The position numbers were made by a program, and so were the translations under genes. Of a stretch of 64,000 nucleotides of DNA, positions 45,121 through 56,843 are shown piece by piece; position 1 is the first letter of the stretch; each line of letters starts with the position of its first letter. The notes under the pieces are model-generated. The model did no database searches, was not told the origin of the DNA, and was given only the letters and a program-made list of their open reading frames with translations. The stretch comes from Erinaceus europaeus (taxonomy: Eukaryota > Chordata > Mammalia > Eulipotyphla > Erinaceidae). The DNA is taken from NCBI RefSeq assembly GCF_950295315.1, contig NC_080170.1, forward strand, positions 98,021,971 to 98,085,970, given 5' to 3'.

Positions 45121-45195
45121 TTCAAAATCACAATAAGATATTATGTCAGACTTGTTACAATGGTTATTATCAGTGAATTATGAGGGTGATAAAAA

Positions 45196-45345
45196 GGGGA
45201 GGCTCAGGGTTAGAGCATAGGTCTTGCATGCCTGAAGTCCTGGACGTCCCTCATGCTGCCCTCAACACTGACACAGGATAGAGTTGAGAAATGTTGTAAT
45301 CTTTCTTTTTTTTCTCTCTCTCATATTCTTTCTTTCATAACAATA
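45196..45345 (+). mobile_element. Diverged SINE (type D-like)
   Basis: GGGGAGGCTCAGGGTTAGAGCA resembles a tRNA-like head and is followed by CTTGCATGCCTGAAGTCC and a CT-rich end. Confidence 0.45.
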
Positions 45346-45447
45346 AATCTATGATTTCCAAATTCAGAATCACTTTATTGAGGAAATAATGATTTATTTA
45401 TAGGACTGTTATTATCACAAGGGTATATTCCCACATTACCCTTGTAG

Positions 45448-45448
45448 T

Positions 45449-45485
<37 letters not shown>

Positions 45486-45486
45486 T
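45448..45486. repeat. (TA)n(GA)n microsatellite
   Basis: A TA run is followed directly by a GA run. Confidence 0.9.
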
Positions 45487-45699
45487 AATATATTATGAGT
45501 ATATTTCCCCATCTATCAAAACACCAGCCTGTTTTACATAGGGTCTTGGGTTCTCAAACTTCCCCTAGTGTTCCTCCCTTTCCTTTTTGAGTTTATTTTA
45601 AAAATAAATCAAGGAAGGCTTGTGAAATAGCTCACTTTATAGTGAGCCCACTCTCCACTGCATGGTTGCTGTTATTTTCTCTCTTCCTCTGTCTAAAAA

Positions 45700-45741
45700 G
45701 AAGAAGAAGAAGGAGGAGGAGGAGGAGGAGGAGGAGGAGGA
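45700..45741. repeat. (GAA)n(GGA)n microsatellite
   Basis: AAGAAGAAGAAG is followed by about eight GGA units at the A-rich end of a decayed SINE-like segment (45615-45700). Confidence 0.9.
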
Positions 45742-45924
45742 AGGCAATTAAATGTATAATGGAGAAATCAACCAAAATTATTTGTGAAACTCAAAAGATT
45801 TTATAAACTTCTATTTAAATAGACTAAAAAATAAAAGAAAAATTTCAAATTGTTATATTTGGACATTAAAGTGGGATAAATTGCTATTGACTGTAAAGAA
45901 ATAAAATGGATATTAAGATCATAT

Positions 45925-46530
45925 TGAGCAATTGTTCAAAGCAAAATTGGATAGCTTAGATGAAATGGCCAAATTCCTAAAAAACAAAACCAACCAAGAG
46001 ATAGAATTTAAGAGAGAGAAATTTTGAATAGACAGTAGACCTCTAATTTGTAAAGAATTAGAAACAGTAATTAAAATTTTTTCATCAAAGAAAAAAGCCT
46101 GTGTCTAGTGACTTTGCAACTGAATTATATAAAACAGTGAAAGAAAACACAATAATCTCTTTTTTAAAAGTTAAAAAAACATTAAAGGAGAGGAAATACT
46201 ATCTCATTTTATTAGATCATAATAAAGAAGAAGAAATTCTCTGTGAAGCCAAAAATACCTTTTTACAAAATTCATGGGGGGGGGGGAAACTAGACAAATA
46301 AACATAAAAATTATTGTAGGAAATATTCAATAAAATATCAATTAACCAAACTCAGAAACATTAAAAGGGTTATTTACCATGGTTGCATGCATTTTCATCA
46401 ATTTATCATCATGTTAGGACGGCTCAACATGCCAAAATTAGTCAATATATATCTTAGCAATAGAATGGAAGGGAGAAAAAAAATCACATAATTTTAATTG
46501 ATGCAGAAAAATTGCTAATTATTAGTAATT
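45925..46530 (+). mobile_element. Old L1 ORF2 reverse-transcriptase fragment
   Basis: Order and wording match L1 ORF2 RT: AAATGGCCAAATTCCTAAAA, TCATCAAAGAAAAAAGCCTG, the GGATGG/TTCAACAT-like part at 46420 and TTTTAATTGATGCAGAAAAA (motif A) at 46490. Many indels; no usable frame. Confidence 0.8.
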
Positions 46531-46534
46531 ATTA

Positions 46535-47018
46535 GGAAAATTCAAATAGAAAATCATTGCCAGAGTGGAAACATATCTAAACAAGAGAGAAAAAGAAAAT
46601 GCTGGACAAGAGATTAAATTTTAATTTTGACTGAGGTGAGTTGATAAAACTTTCTGTGAGTGACTAGATTAAATTTTCTGTATCAGACAGAAGTTCAAAA
46701 TGGATATTTTAGGTTAGTTGTATAAAAAGTGTATACAAGTTTGTTGTCTATTAAATGTCCATCACAGGGCTATAAACCGAAATGAAAAACTGCAAAGGTA
46801 GCAGTAGTTTGTTGTTGTTGCTTAATGGATTTGCTAAAATTTTTGTCATTCCTTTAGAAAGCATAACTAGTAGAAATGTGTTCTGTCATTAGAAGATTTT
46901 AACATCAAAAACATAATACTCTGTCCTTGACCAGTGCAATTTCCTGTTAATGTCAGGAGACAGATAAATACAATTGTGTCTATGATAATTTTTCTCTCTT
47001 TCTCATAGAAGTCAATCC
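46535..47018. other. No gene seen
   Basis: AT-rich; nothing recognised. Confidence 0.5.
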
Positions 47019-47019
47019 A

Positions 47020-47285
47020 GGGAGTTGGGTGATAGCGCAGGAGGTTAAGCACATGTGGTGCAAAGGGCAAGGACCAGTGTAAGGATCTGGGTTTGAGCCC
47101 CCTGCTCCTCACATGCATGAGAGACTTCCAGGCAGTGAAGCAAGTCTGCAGGTGTCTTTCTTTCTCTCCCCTTCTCTATCTTCCTCTCCTCTCTCCATTT
47201 CTCTGTGTCCTATCCAACATTGATGACGTCAATAACAACAACAATAAAACAGCAAGGGCAACAAAAGGGAAACTAACTAAAGAAA
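47020..47285 (+). mobile_element. SINE type A
   Basis: Starts GGGAGTTGGGTGATAGCGCA and ends ...GGGCAACAAAAGGGAAAC; complete apart from small changes. Confidence 0.93.
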
Positions 47286-47364
47286 TATTTAAAAAGTAGT
47301 CAGTCCAATCAGGATTTGATGTAGTTGGAGACACTGATGCACAACACTCATAAGAACTCTTTCT

Positions 47365-47645
47365 GGGAGTCCGGAGGTAGCACAGCAGGTTAAAAGCATG
47401 TGGCTCAAAGCAAAAGACATGCATAAAGATCCTAGTTCCAACCAGGACTCGCCACCTACAGGGGAGTTGCTTCACAAGTCGTGAAGCAGGTCTGAAGGTG
47501 ACTATCTTTCTCCCCCTCTCTGTGTTCCCTTCCTCTCTCCATTTCTCTCTGTCCTATCCAACAACAATGACATCAGTAACAACAACAATCACTACAATAA
47601 TAAAACAACAAGGGCAACAAAAGTAAATAAATTAAAAAAAAAAAA
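47365..47645 (+). mobile_element. SINE type A with shared target site
   Basis: Complete copy with poly(A). AAGAACTCTTTC is found before it (47352) and after it (47647), marking the target duplication; a third copy occurs beyond the next insertion at 48337. Confidence 0.92.
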
Positions 47646-47660
47646 AAGAACTCTTTCCTA

Positions 47661-47970
47661 TAATGTGTCCTGGAGCTCCGCTTCCCCAGAGCCCTTCCCC
47701 ACTAGGGAAAAAGAGAGACAGGCTGGGAGTATGGATCCACCTGTCAACACCCATGTTCAGCAGGGAAGCAATTACAGAAGTCAGACCTTCCACCTTCTGC
47801 ATCCCACAATGACCTTGGGTCCATACTCCCAGAGGGTTAATTAAAGAATAGGAAAGTTATCAGGGGAGGGGATGGGATACAAAGTTCTGGTGGTGGGAAT
47901 TGAGTGGAGTTGTACCCTCTTATCCTATGGCTTAGTCATTGTTTCCTTTTTATAAATAAAACAAAAAAAA
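47661..47970 (+). mobile_element. R3 repeat copy 8 (3' 300 bp)
   Basis: The common R3 3' end (CCTGGAGCTCCGCTTCCCCA to TTTATAAATAAAAC), 5'-truncated at 47661. Its A-tail runs into the GAA microsatellite, and the duplicated AAGAACTCTTTCCT at 48337-48350 closes the insertion. Confidence 0.88.
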
Positions 47971-48234
47971 GCGAAGAAGAAGAAGAAGGAGAAGAAGGAG
48001 AAGAAGAAGAAGAAGAAGAAGAAGAAGAAGAAGAAGAAGAAGAAGAAGAAGAAGAAGAAGAAGAAGAAGAAGAAGAAGAAGAAGAAGGAGAAGAAGAAGA
48101 GGGAGAAGAAGGAGAAGAAGAAGAAGAAGAAGAGGGAGAAGAAGAAGAAGAACAAGAAGAAGAAGAAGAAGAAGAAGAAGAGGGAGAAGAAGGAGAAGAA
48201 GAAGAAGAAGAAGAAGAAGAAGAAGAAGAAGAAG

Positions 48235-48266
<32 letters not shown>

Positions 48267-48340
48267 GAAGAAGAAGAAGAAGTAGAAGAAGAAGAAGACG
48301 AAGAGGGAAAAGGAGAAGGAGAAGGAGGAGAAGAAGAAGA
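47971..48340. repeat. Long (GAA)n microsatellite
   Basis: About 370 bases of GAA with scattered GGA, CAA and TAG variants. Arose in the tail of R3 copy 8. The Glu-rich 161-codon frame over it is not a gene. Confidence 0.97.
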
Positions 48341-48404
48341 ACTCTTTCCTGAAACTGAGTTATGTAATTCTAGGAACCATATTGACTAATTTGATCACTC
48401 AAAA

Positions 48405-48482
48405 AAAAATGAAGGAAAGAAAGGAGAAGAGAAGAAAGAAAATAAAAGAAAAGAGAAAAAAGAAAAGAAAAGAAAAAAATAA
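48405..48482. repeat. Polypurine (A/G) tract
   Basis: Imperfect GAAAA and AAGG units, almost without pyrimidines. Confidence 0.9.
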
Positions 48483-48879
48483 ATAGCTTTTCTCATGGTC
48501 TAGCTGGCTAATAGTTAATAATACCAACTTCTTTTAAGTGTTGTTTGACGATTTATAAAAGCAAACCAACCAAAACCTAAACTCTTAGTATTGTTTTCAA
48601 AGCATAGTACCAATGTTAGGTAAGAAATGGAACAAAAAGCCAAAAATTTAGTTTGGTAACTTTCCACCTCTACCTCTCTCAGTAATAAAAGAAATAATAA
48701 TCTTCATTTAGAATGACTTTAAAATCGTTGGGATAAGTTATTGGTCTGGTCTTACCAGGCTAAGAAAAAATTGTCAGTTTAGTTCTCAGCTACATAACAC
48801 TCTTTAATATATCAAAATATTGTTATAAGAAGACTTTCTCACTTAAAAGCACTTTGTTGAGACTATTTTATTCATAGTA

Positions 48880-49200
48880 GAAACAAATATATTAGTAAGT
48901 CATACGATTGTAACACACTGACTAATAAGTTTGCTTAATTTGCTCAAGACACTCAGTACTTTGGCAACGTATTTCCACTTTAACTTTTACTTGGACTTTA
49001 ATTTTTATTTGGACTTTTACTAGGAAAATAGTGTTTCAAATTGACTCTCAAGGCAATAGGCTACAGAACATCCTTGAAAGTTAAAACACTATATATATTG
49101 CAATGAATTTGGCTTAGAATATACAGAGATTGGTTGTAAATTTGCCTTTCAAAGTTTACTATATAATTTATACATGTATTTACAACAGTTTTCTCATCTT
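48880..49200 (+). repeat. Unclassified repeat X, copy 1
   Basis: It shares ordered segments (ACTAGGAAAATAGTGTTTCAAATTGAC-type block, AAGTTAAAACA, and a TTTGGCTTAGAATATAC-type block) with 49430-49660 and 58805-58990. I do not recognise the family; strand is nominal. Confidence 0.6.
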
Positions 49201-49204
49201 CTGA

Positions 49205-49430
49205 GGGATTTGAAGCTGGTCATTCAGCTTGCAAAGCAGAAACTTTACCACTGGGCTATCAGCCAGGATCTATGAGCAAGTATTTCTCTTCCCTTAGTGT
49301 TCTCTGATGAGTGAAAACTGTGAAACTAGTGTTTCTGATTACTACTGCTAATCATTCTTTGAGAGACAGCTGGGTCCATGTCCCTGCAAGTCAATGTGTC
49401 AGTAACTTAGATACTCAAACATTCATAACG
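49205..49430. other. Spacer between the X copies, with old SINE fragment
   Basis: GATTTGAAGCTGGTCATTCA...TTACCACTGGGCTATCAGCC (49205-49275) looks like a decayed tRNA-derived SINE in antisense. The rest is unassigned. Confidence 0.4.
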
Positions 49431-49660
49431 CATTGAGTAATAAGCTTGTATTCCTTTCTTCAACATACTCAAGTACTATTGCAACATTATTTCCACATTT
49501 CCTCAGTTGTATTTGGTCTTTTACTGGGAAAATAGTGCTTCAAGTTGACTTTCAAGAAAAAAGACCATAGAAAGTGCTTTAGAGTTAAAAACAATTTATG
49601 TGGGGACACTTGTAGTAGACTTGACTTAAAAATATGCACTTGAATATTAAAGAACTATAT
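49430..49660 (+). repeat. Unclassified repeat X, copy 2
   Basis: Matches copy 1 in the same orientation (TTTTACTGGGAAAATAGTGC, then CATAGAAAGTGCTTTAGAGT), about 530 bp downstream. It could be an old tandem duplication or two hits by the same element. Confidence 0.6.
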
Positions 49661-49744
49661 ATGTGCTATCACTCCACATTCATACAGGGTATCACTCTGG
49701 CTACACAGGCTCTAACCTCTACCCAAGCTGGGACTCCTGGACCC

Positions 49745-49850
49745 AGGATCTAAACACATTATACTGGGGAGGACAGGGCACTATTCTTGCACCTCAGGAT
49801 TCCCCAGCCCAGTGTTCTACCACTGAGTTGTTGCCCTGGCTCCACTGGTG
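49745..49850 (-). mobile_element. Old tRNA-SINE fragment
   Basis: GGACAGGGCACTATTCTTGC...TTCTACCACTGAGTTGTTGCC suggests a decayed SINE in antisense. Confidence 0.45.
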
Positions 49851-50282
49851 AAATCTTGTTCACTCCCTAATGATCTAAACTAGATGAGAGAAAGTTCTGT
49901 AGGTGATGGTTCATTTTCCTGACCTTGAAATAGGTTGAAAGTTTCAATACTAATGTTAAGAGTCTTGCAGTTGATTTGTTCAAAATATGTATACCATGTT
50001 TATGATTTTGCTTTAAATATACATATATATAGTTATTATTTTTCCCATTTTACTGATGGGTTAAAGGGTTTACAGCACAGTTGTCAACACATCAGCACAA
50101 TTTGCCAGCTCTGTGTAAGAGGCATCTGTAAAATACTGTTAACTACAACCTAAGACCCCAAAACTCCTTAAGCCCCTTCTTCAAATCCTTCCCCAGAGTC
50201 CCTTGCTCTGTTGCAATACTCAGTCCAAGATTCACCCTGTGCTTTCCTTTCTATTTTATTTTATTTTTACTCATTTCCAATT

Positions 50283-50489
50283 TTTATTATGTTTATCTAT
50301 TTATTGGATAGAGACAGGCAGAAATCAAGAGGGGTGGGGGCGATAGAGATGGAGAGATACAGAGAGATACCTGCAGAACTACTTCACCACTTGTGAAGCC
50401 TTCCCTCTGAAGGTGGGGCCAGGAGCTGCAACCTGGATGCTTATGTATTGTAACAGGTGTGCTCAACCAGTTGTGTCACTACCTGGTTC
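50283..50489 (-). mobile_element. SINE type B
   Basis: Full antisense copy, head ending TGTGTCACTACCTGGTTCC. Confidence 0.9.
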
Positions 50490-50499
50490 CAAAATATAT

Positions 50500-50646
50500 T
50501 TTGTTTTATTTTATCTTTGTTTATTTCTCCTTTTACCAGAGTGCTACTCAGCTCTGATTTATAGTGCTTCTAGGGACTGAATTTGGGACTTTGAAGCCTC
50601 AGGCATTGATGTCTTTTGCATAGCTATTATACATGCTCCCTAGCCC
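50500..50646 (-). mobile_element. SINE type C
   Basis: Antisense copy (ACCAGAGTGCTACTCAGCTC, then TGGGACTTTGAAGCCTCAGG), moderately diverged. Confidence 0.82.
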
Positions 50647-51867
50647 TTAACATTGTACTCTCCTTTTCTGAGCCTTTTTCCCAAGTTCCAGCTACATATT
50701 AGGTCACCCAGCGTTCATCTTTCTCTTCCTGACTCATCCCACCAAACACATTTTTTTTTCAGGGTCCATCCAAGGTGAGGCAGAGATAGAGATTTTAGAG
50801 TTTCTGGTCTAGTATCTAGGTTTTTGATGGTTGGCCTTGGTTCACCAACATTGTCATATTACTATGTCTCATTTGCTCTTCCTTTCCCTGTGTATTTGGT
50901 TTCTTCATTTTTAGTTGTTTGTGTTACTGCTTCTAATCTATTTATACTATAGATCACCTCATTTAAAGTTGGAGTTCTTTTGGTTCTTTTCATGTCAAAC
51001 TCCTTTTAGTAATTCTTGCAAGGTAGGATTTTTGTAGTGGATTCCTTTAGGTTCTGTATGTTTGGGAAGATTTTTGTTTCTTCTTGCTTGAAGTATAATT
51101 TGGCAAGATAGACACTCATACTGGTAATTTTTATCTTTTAACACTGTATATGTCTTTCTACTCCCTTTTTGCCTCTAGGGTTTTTGATAAGAGACTGAAA
51201 GCCTGATGGTTCTACTTTTTATGCCAAGTTCTTCCTTCGCTAGCAGCCTGTAGAATTTTTTTGTTGTCTTTGCTTTTGAATACTTTTACTACCATGTGTC
51301 TGGCATTCATGGAATTTGGATCCTGGAACTTGGGTGTTTGATTAGCTAACTGAATGTCTATGTTCTGAATGCTGCCCAAGTGGGGAAACATTTCTGCTAG
51401 GATTTCTTTGAATATCTGTTTTTGATCCTTTTTCATTCCCTTTGTTTTAAAGTATCCCAAGAGCTCACTTCTTTTTGTTTTTAATTCTTTTTTATTTTTA
51501 TTTTTTTAAATTTCTTTATTGAGGAATTAAAGTTTTACATTCAACAGTAAATACAATAGTTTGTACATGCATAACATTCCCCAGTTTCCCATTTAACAAT
51601 ACAACCCCCACTATGTCATTTATCATCCTTCATGGATCTGTATTCTCCCCACCCACCCAACCCAGAGTCTTTTACTTTGGTGCAATACGCCAATTCCATT
51701 TCAGGTTCTACTTGTGTTTTCTTTTCTGATCTTGTTTTTCGCCTTCGGCCTGAGAGTGAGATCATCACATATTCATCCTTCTGTTTCTGACTTATTTCAC
51801 TCAACATGAATTTTTCAAGGTCCATCCAAGATCGGCTGAAAACAGTGAAGTCATCATTTTTTACAGC

Positions 51868-54800
51868 TCAGTAGTATTCCATTGTGTCTATATACCACAA
51901 CTTGCTCAGCCACTCATCTGTTGTTGGACACCTGGGTTGCTTCCAGGTTTTGGCTATTACAAATTGTGCTGCCAAGAACATATGTGTACACAGATCTTTT
52001 TGGATGGATGTGTTGGGTTCTTTAGGATATATCCCCAGGAGAGGAAATGCAGGATCATAGGGAAGGTCCATTTCTAGCCTTCTGAGAGTTCTCCAGACTG
52101 TTCTCCACAGAGGTTGGACCAATTGACATTCCCACCAGCAGTGCAGGAGGGTTCCTTTGCCCCCACACCCTCTCCAGCATTTGCTGCTGTTACCTTTTCT
52201 GATGTATGGCATTCTCACAGGAATGAAGTGGTATCTCATTGTTGTCTTGATTTGCATTTCTCTGACAATCAAAGACATGGAGCATTTTTTCATGTGTTTC
52301 TCGGCCTTTTGGATCTCTTCTGTGGTGAATATTCTGTTCAAGTCCTCCCCCCATTTTTGGATGGGGTTATTTGTTGTCTTGTTGTTGAGTCTGGCAAGCT
52401 CTTTATATATGTTGGTTATTAAACTCTTGTCTGATGTATGGCATGTAATGATCTTCTCCCATTCTGAGAGGGGTCTCTTGGTTTGGGTAGTGGTTTCTTT
52501 TGCTGTGAAGAAGCTTTTTAATTTGATGTAGTCCCATAGGTTTATACTTGCTTTAGTCTTCTTTGTAATTGGATTTGTTTCATTGAAAATGTCTTTAAAA
52601 TTTATGCAGAAAGTGGGCCCTATCCAATGGTTCCAGGACTGAGGGAAGTAGAGGCTCTATAGTGGAGATGTAAGGTTCCTGCTGTGTTAGGGTTCAAAAA
52701 GACAATCGATAGTTAATGTTATCATCACATTATTTGGTAATAGGGTTAACTTTGAAAAGTCCTTTTGTTAGGGTTTGCTGTACAGTACCCAGTATCTTGT
52801 ATATAGCTGTGCTATTGGTTGCTTCTGATCTACTTGGTCTAGGCTTTTGAGAGAGTCTGCATATCAATCACACTGCATATATTGAGAAAAGATTCAGTTT
52901 GTGTTTTGAAAAACTTTGAGACATACAATTAATTTTCCCCCTCTCGTATTGGATAGGGCCCACTTTCCCTTATGCCTCTCCCAATCCATATCAAATAATA
53001 TTGCATCTGCCGATCACAACCTAACCAACACAATGATTGCCACCTCAACATGCTTCACTTCAGACTGTGTCTAGAGACTACACGTGTGGAATGACAACCC
53101 TTCAGCTTCATTACTCGGGTGAGACCTTTCCTTTCATAGTATACTCTAATTCTATCTCAGGTGGTTCACTTTCTAACAAAGTCCCAAAACCTAGATATAC
53201 ATCAGTTTCTGTGAGAGAGAGCATATGTTCACACGTATCCGTAAACTACTGCAAAATATATACCTGAAAGCAGAAGTACACTAGAGTTTGCAGTGAGTAT
53301 CCCCCTAATACTTTTTCTCCACTATTCCAAGCTTTGGGTCCATGATTGCTCAACAACTTGTTTGGCTTCGTATGTTAACTCTCTTTTCAGTCACCAGGTT
53401 CCAGATGTCATCAGGATGCCGGCCAGGCTTCCCTGGACTGAAGACCCCACCGATGTGTCCTGGAGCTTCGCTTCCCCAGACACCCACCCTACTAGGGAAA
53501 GAGAGAGGCAGACTGGGAGTATGGACCAACCAGCCAATGCCCATGTTCAGTGGGGAAGCAATTACAGAAGCCATACCTACTACCTTCTGCAACCCACAAT
53601 GACCCTGGGTCCATGCTCCCAGAGGGATAGAGAATGGGAAAGCTATAGGGGAGAGGGTGGGATATGGAGAATGGGTGGTGGGAATTGTGTGGAATTGTAC
53701 CCCTCCTACCCTATGGCTTTGTTAATTAATCCTTTCTTCAATAAAAAAGAAAAAAATTATGCGGAAAAGAGTTCTGCCAATAATTTCCTCTAAGTATTTG
53801 ATAGTTTGTGGTCTAACATCCAAGTCCTTGATCCACTTGGAATTTACTTTTGTATTTGGTGAAATACAGTGATTCAGTTTCATTCTTCTGCATGTTTCAA
53901 CCCATTGTTTCCAACACCATTTGTTGAAGAGACTCTGCTTTCCCCAGGTAATAGTCTGGGCCCCTTTGTCAAAGATTAGATGTCCATAGTTATGTGGCCT
54001 CATTTCTGGGCTCTCAATTCTATTCCACTGGTCAGTGTGTCTGTTCATGTTCCAGTACCAAGCAGTTTTGATGACAATGGCCCTATAATACAGTTTGAGA
54101 TCTGGGAGTGTGATGCCTCTGGTTCTGTTCTTTTTTCTCAAGACTGTTTTGGCAATTCTAGGTCTTTTCTGGTTCCAGATAAACATTTGTAGCATTTTTT
54201 CTATTCTCCTAAAAAATGTGTGTGGGATCTTGATGGGGATAGCATTAAATTTGTAGATGGCTCTGGGTAATATATTCATTTTGATGATGTTAATTCTTCC
54301 AACCCATGAACATGGAATATCTTTCCACTTCTTTGTGTCTTTTTCAGTTTCCTTGAGTAGTGACTCATAATTTTCAGTATACAAGTCTTTCACTTCTTTG
54401 GTTAGGTTTACTCCTAGATATTTTATTGTTTTTGTTGCTATAGTAAAAGGAATTGGTTTCTGGATTTCAATTTCTTCTAACTTAGTGTTTGCATAGAGGA
54501 ATGCCACTGACTTTTGAATGTTAATTTTGTAGCTTGACACCTTACTGTATTCCCTGATGATTTCTAAAAGCTTCTTGCTGGAGTCCTCAGGTTTTTCCAT
54601 GTATACTATCATGTTATCTGCAAATAAGGAGAGTTTGACTTCTTCTCTTCCAATTTGTAGCCCTTTAATTCCTTGCTCCTGCCTCATTGCTATGGCAAGA
54701 ACTTCCAGCACTATGTTGAATAGTAATGGTGATAGTGGGCAGCCCTATCTAGTCCCTGATCTGAGGGGAAATGTTTCCAGTTTTTCACCATTGAGTATAA

Positions 54801-56706
54801 TGTTGGCTGTAGGTTTGCTATATATAGACTCCACTATCTTCAGGAATTTTCCATCTATTCCCATTTTTTGTAGTGTTTTGATCATAAATGGATGTTGTTT
54901 TTTGTCAAAGGCTTTCTCTGTATCTATTGATATGACCATGTGGTTTTTGGTCTTGCTTTTGTTGATGTGGTGGATCACATTGATTGATTTACGTATATTA
55001 AACCAACCTTGCATGCCTGGGATAAACCCCACTTGGTCATGATGAACAATCTTTTTGATATACTGCTGTATCCGCTTGGCTAGAATTTTGTTTAATATTT
55101 TCACATCTATGTTCATCAGAGATATTGGTCTGTAGTTTTCTTTTTTGGTTGTGTCCCTGTCTGCTTTTGGTATCAGGGTGGTGTTGGCTTCATAGAAGCT
55201 GGCAGGGAGTATTCCAGTGTCTTCAATCTTCTGGAAGACTTTTAAAAGTAGAGATATTAGTTCTTCTTTGAAGGTTTTGTAAGAATTCATTTGGTCCAGG
55301 ACTTTTATTTTTGAGGAGATTTTTGATAACTCTTTCAATTTCATTAGCTGTGATGGGCCTGTTCATGTTATCCACTTCCTCTTTACTTAGTTTTGGAAGT
55401 TGGCAGGTATCTAGGAAATCATCCATTTCTTCCAGGTTCTCTAGCTTGGTGGCATATAGTTGTTCATAGAAACCTCGCATGATATGTTGAATTTCTGTGG
55501 TGTCTGTTGTGATATCTCCTCTTTCATTTACTATCTGACTTATTTGGGTCTTCTCCCTTTTGTGTTTTGTGAGTCTGGCTAAAGGTTTGTCGATTTTGTT
55601 ACTCTTTCAAAGAACCAACATTTACTTTCATTGATCTTTTGTATGGTTTGCCTATTCTCAATGTTATTTATTTCTGCCCTAACTTTAGTGATTTCTGACC
55701 TTCTCGTTGCTTTAGGGTTACTTTGTTGTTCTTATTCTAGGTCGTTAAGGTGTGCAATCAGGCTGTTTATTTGTGCTTTTTCTTGTTTCCTAATGTGTGC
55801 TTGTATAGCTATGAACTTCCCTCTTAGGACTGCTTTAGCTGTGTCCCAAATATTTTGATAGCTTGTGTCTTCATTTTCATTGAACTCTCAAAACATTTTG
55901 ATTTCTTCCTTGATTTCCTCTTTGACCCAGAAGTTGTTAAGAAGTGTACTGTTGAGCTTCCACATTTTGGGACTGTTACTAATCTTTTGTTGATTGTTAA
56001 GTGTTAGTTTAATTCCGCTGTGGTCTGAGAAGATGCTTGGGATGATTTCAATGCTCTTGAATTGGCTGATGCTGTCTTTGTGGCCTAACATATGGTCTGT
56101 CCTTGAGAATGACCCATGTGGATTTGAGTAAAATGTGTATTCCAGTTTCTTGGGATGAATGACTCTGAAAATGTCCAATAGTTCTAGTTTAGCTATATCT
56201 TCATTTAGCTCCCTTATGTCTTTATTGATTTTCTGCCTGGATGATCAGTCAAGCTGAGATAGTGGGGTGTTGAAGTCCCCTACTATGATTGTGTTACTGT
56301 TAATATATTGCTGTAGCTCTTTCAGTAGAAGTTTGATGTATTTAGATGGCTTCTCATTGGGTGTATAGATGTTAATAATTGTTAGGTCCTCTTGATTGAC
56401 TGATCCTCTGAGCATTAAGTAGTGTCCATTCCTATCTTTTTTAATCTTATCTATTTTAAAGTCTATCATGTCACATATGAGAATAGCTGTTCCTGCCATT
56501 TTTTGTGGTCTATTGGCTTATATGATAGTTTTCCATCCTTTCACTTTAAGTCTGTGTTTGTCTTGTTGAGTTAGGTGGGTTTCCTGTAGACAGCATATTG
56601 TTGGGTTGTTTTTTCTGATCCATCTTCCTACTCTGTGTCTTTTAATAGGTGAATTCAAGCCATTGACATTTATTGATATCAAAGATTGAAGATATTTTAA
56701 TGCCAT
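51868..56706 (-). pseudogene. L1 ORF2 (endonuclease/reverse transcriptase), inactivated
   Basis: ORF2p nicks target DNA and reverse-transcribes L1 RNA. Starting from MALKYLQSLISINVNGLNSP at 56706, the endonuclease shows QETHL, GDFNTPLS and SDHSG. The RT region shows the [10 protein letters not shown] block, motif A ([10 protein letters not shown]) and, after a TAG stop at 54745-54747 in place of the Gln of the expected RQGCPLSP motif, motif C as LFADNM instead of FADD: the second catalytic Asp is Asn (codon at 54613-54615). The C-terminal part follows at 52341-51868 ([29 protein letters not shown] stop). Several further frameshifts occur (for example around 55300 and 56200), and the R3 insertion at 52613-53751 splits the gene. 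It is not functional. Confidence 0.92.
52613..53751 (+). mobile_element. R3 repeat copy 9, with inverted 5' part
   Basis: The 3' part (52951-53751) is sense on the plus strand and ends in the common A-rich tail. The 5' part (52613-52950) is in opposite orientation relative to the intact order seen at 60615-61861. The 13-bp GTGGGCCCTATCC at 52613 appears again as its reverse complement at 52951-52963. The whole is flanked by AAATTTATGCAGAAA (52598-52612) and AAAAATTATGCGGAAA (53752-53767). This matches L1 twin priming. The insertion interrupts L1A ORF2. Confidence 0.87.
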
Positions 56707-56843
56707 TCTTGTAGAATTTTAGAGTGTTTTGATATATGGCCTATTTGTGGTGGTCTGATTGTTTATAGGAGACATTTCAGAACTTCTTTCAGGGGAGGCT
56801 TGGTGATGGTTGATTCCTTCAACTGTTGCTTGTCTGAGAAGGT

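Noticed and set aside
47904..48389. 161-codon Glu-rich open frame
   Set aside because: It is a translation of the GAA microsatellite that begins in R3 sequence; no start context or non-repeat domain.
54557..55042. 161-codon open frame on the plus strand
   Set aside because: Antisense shadow of the L1A reverse transcriptase.
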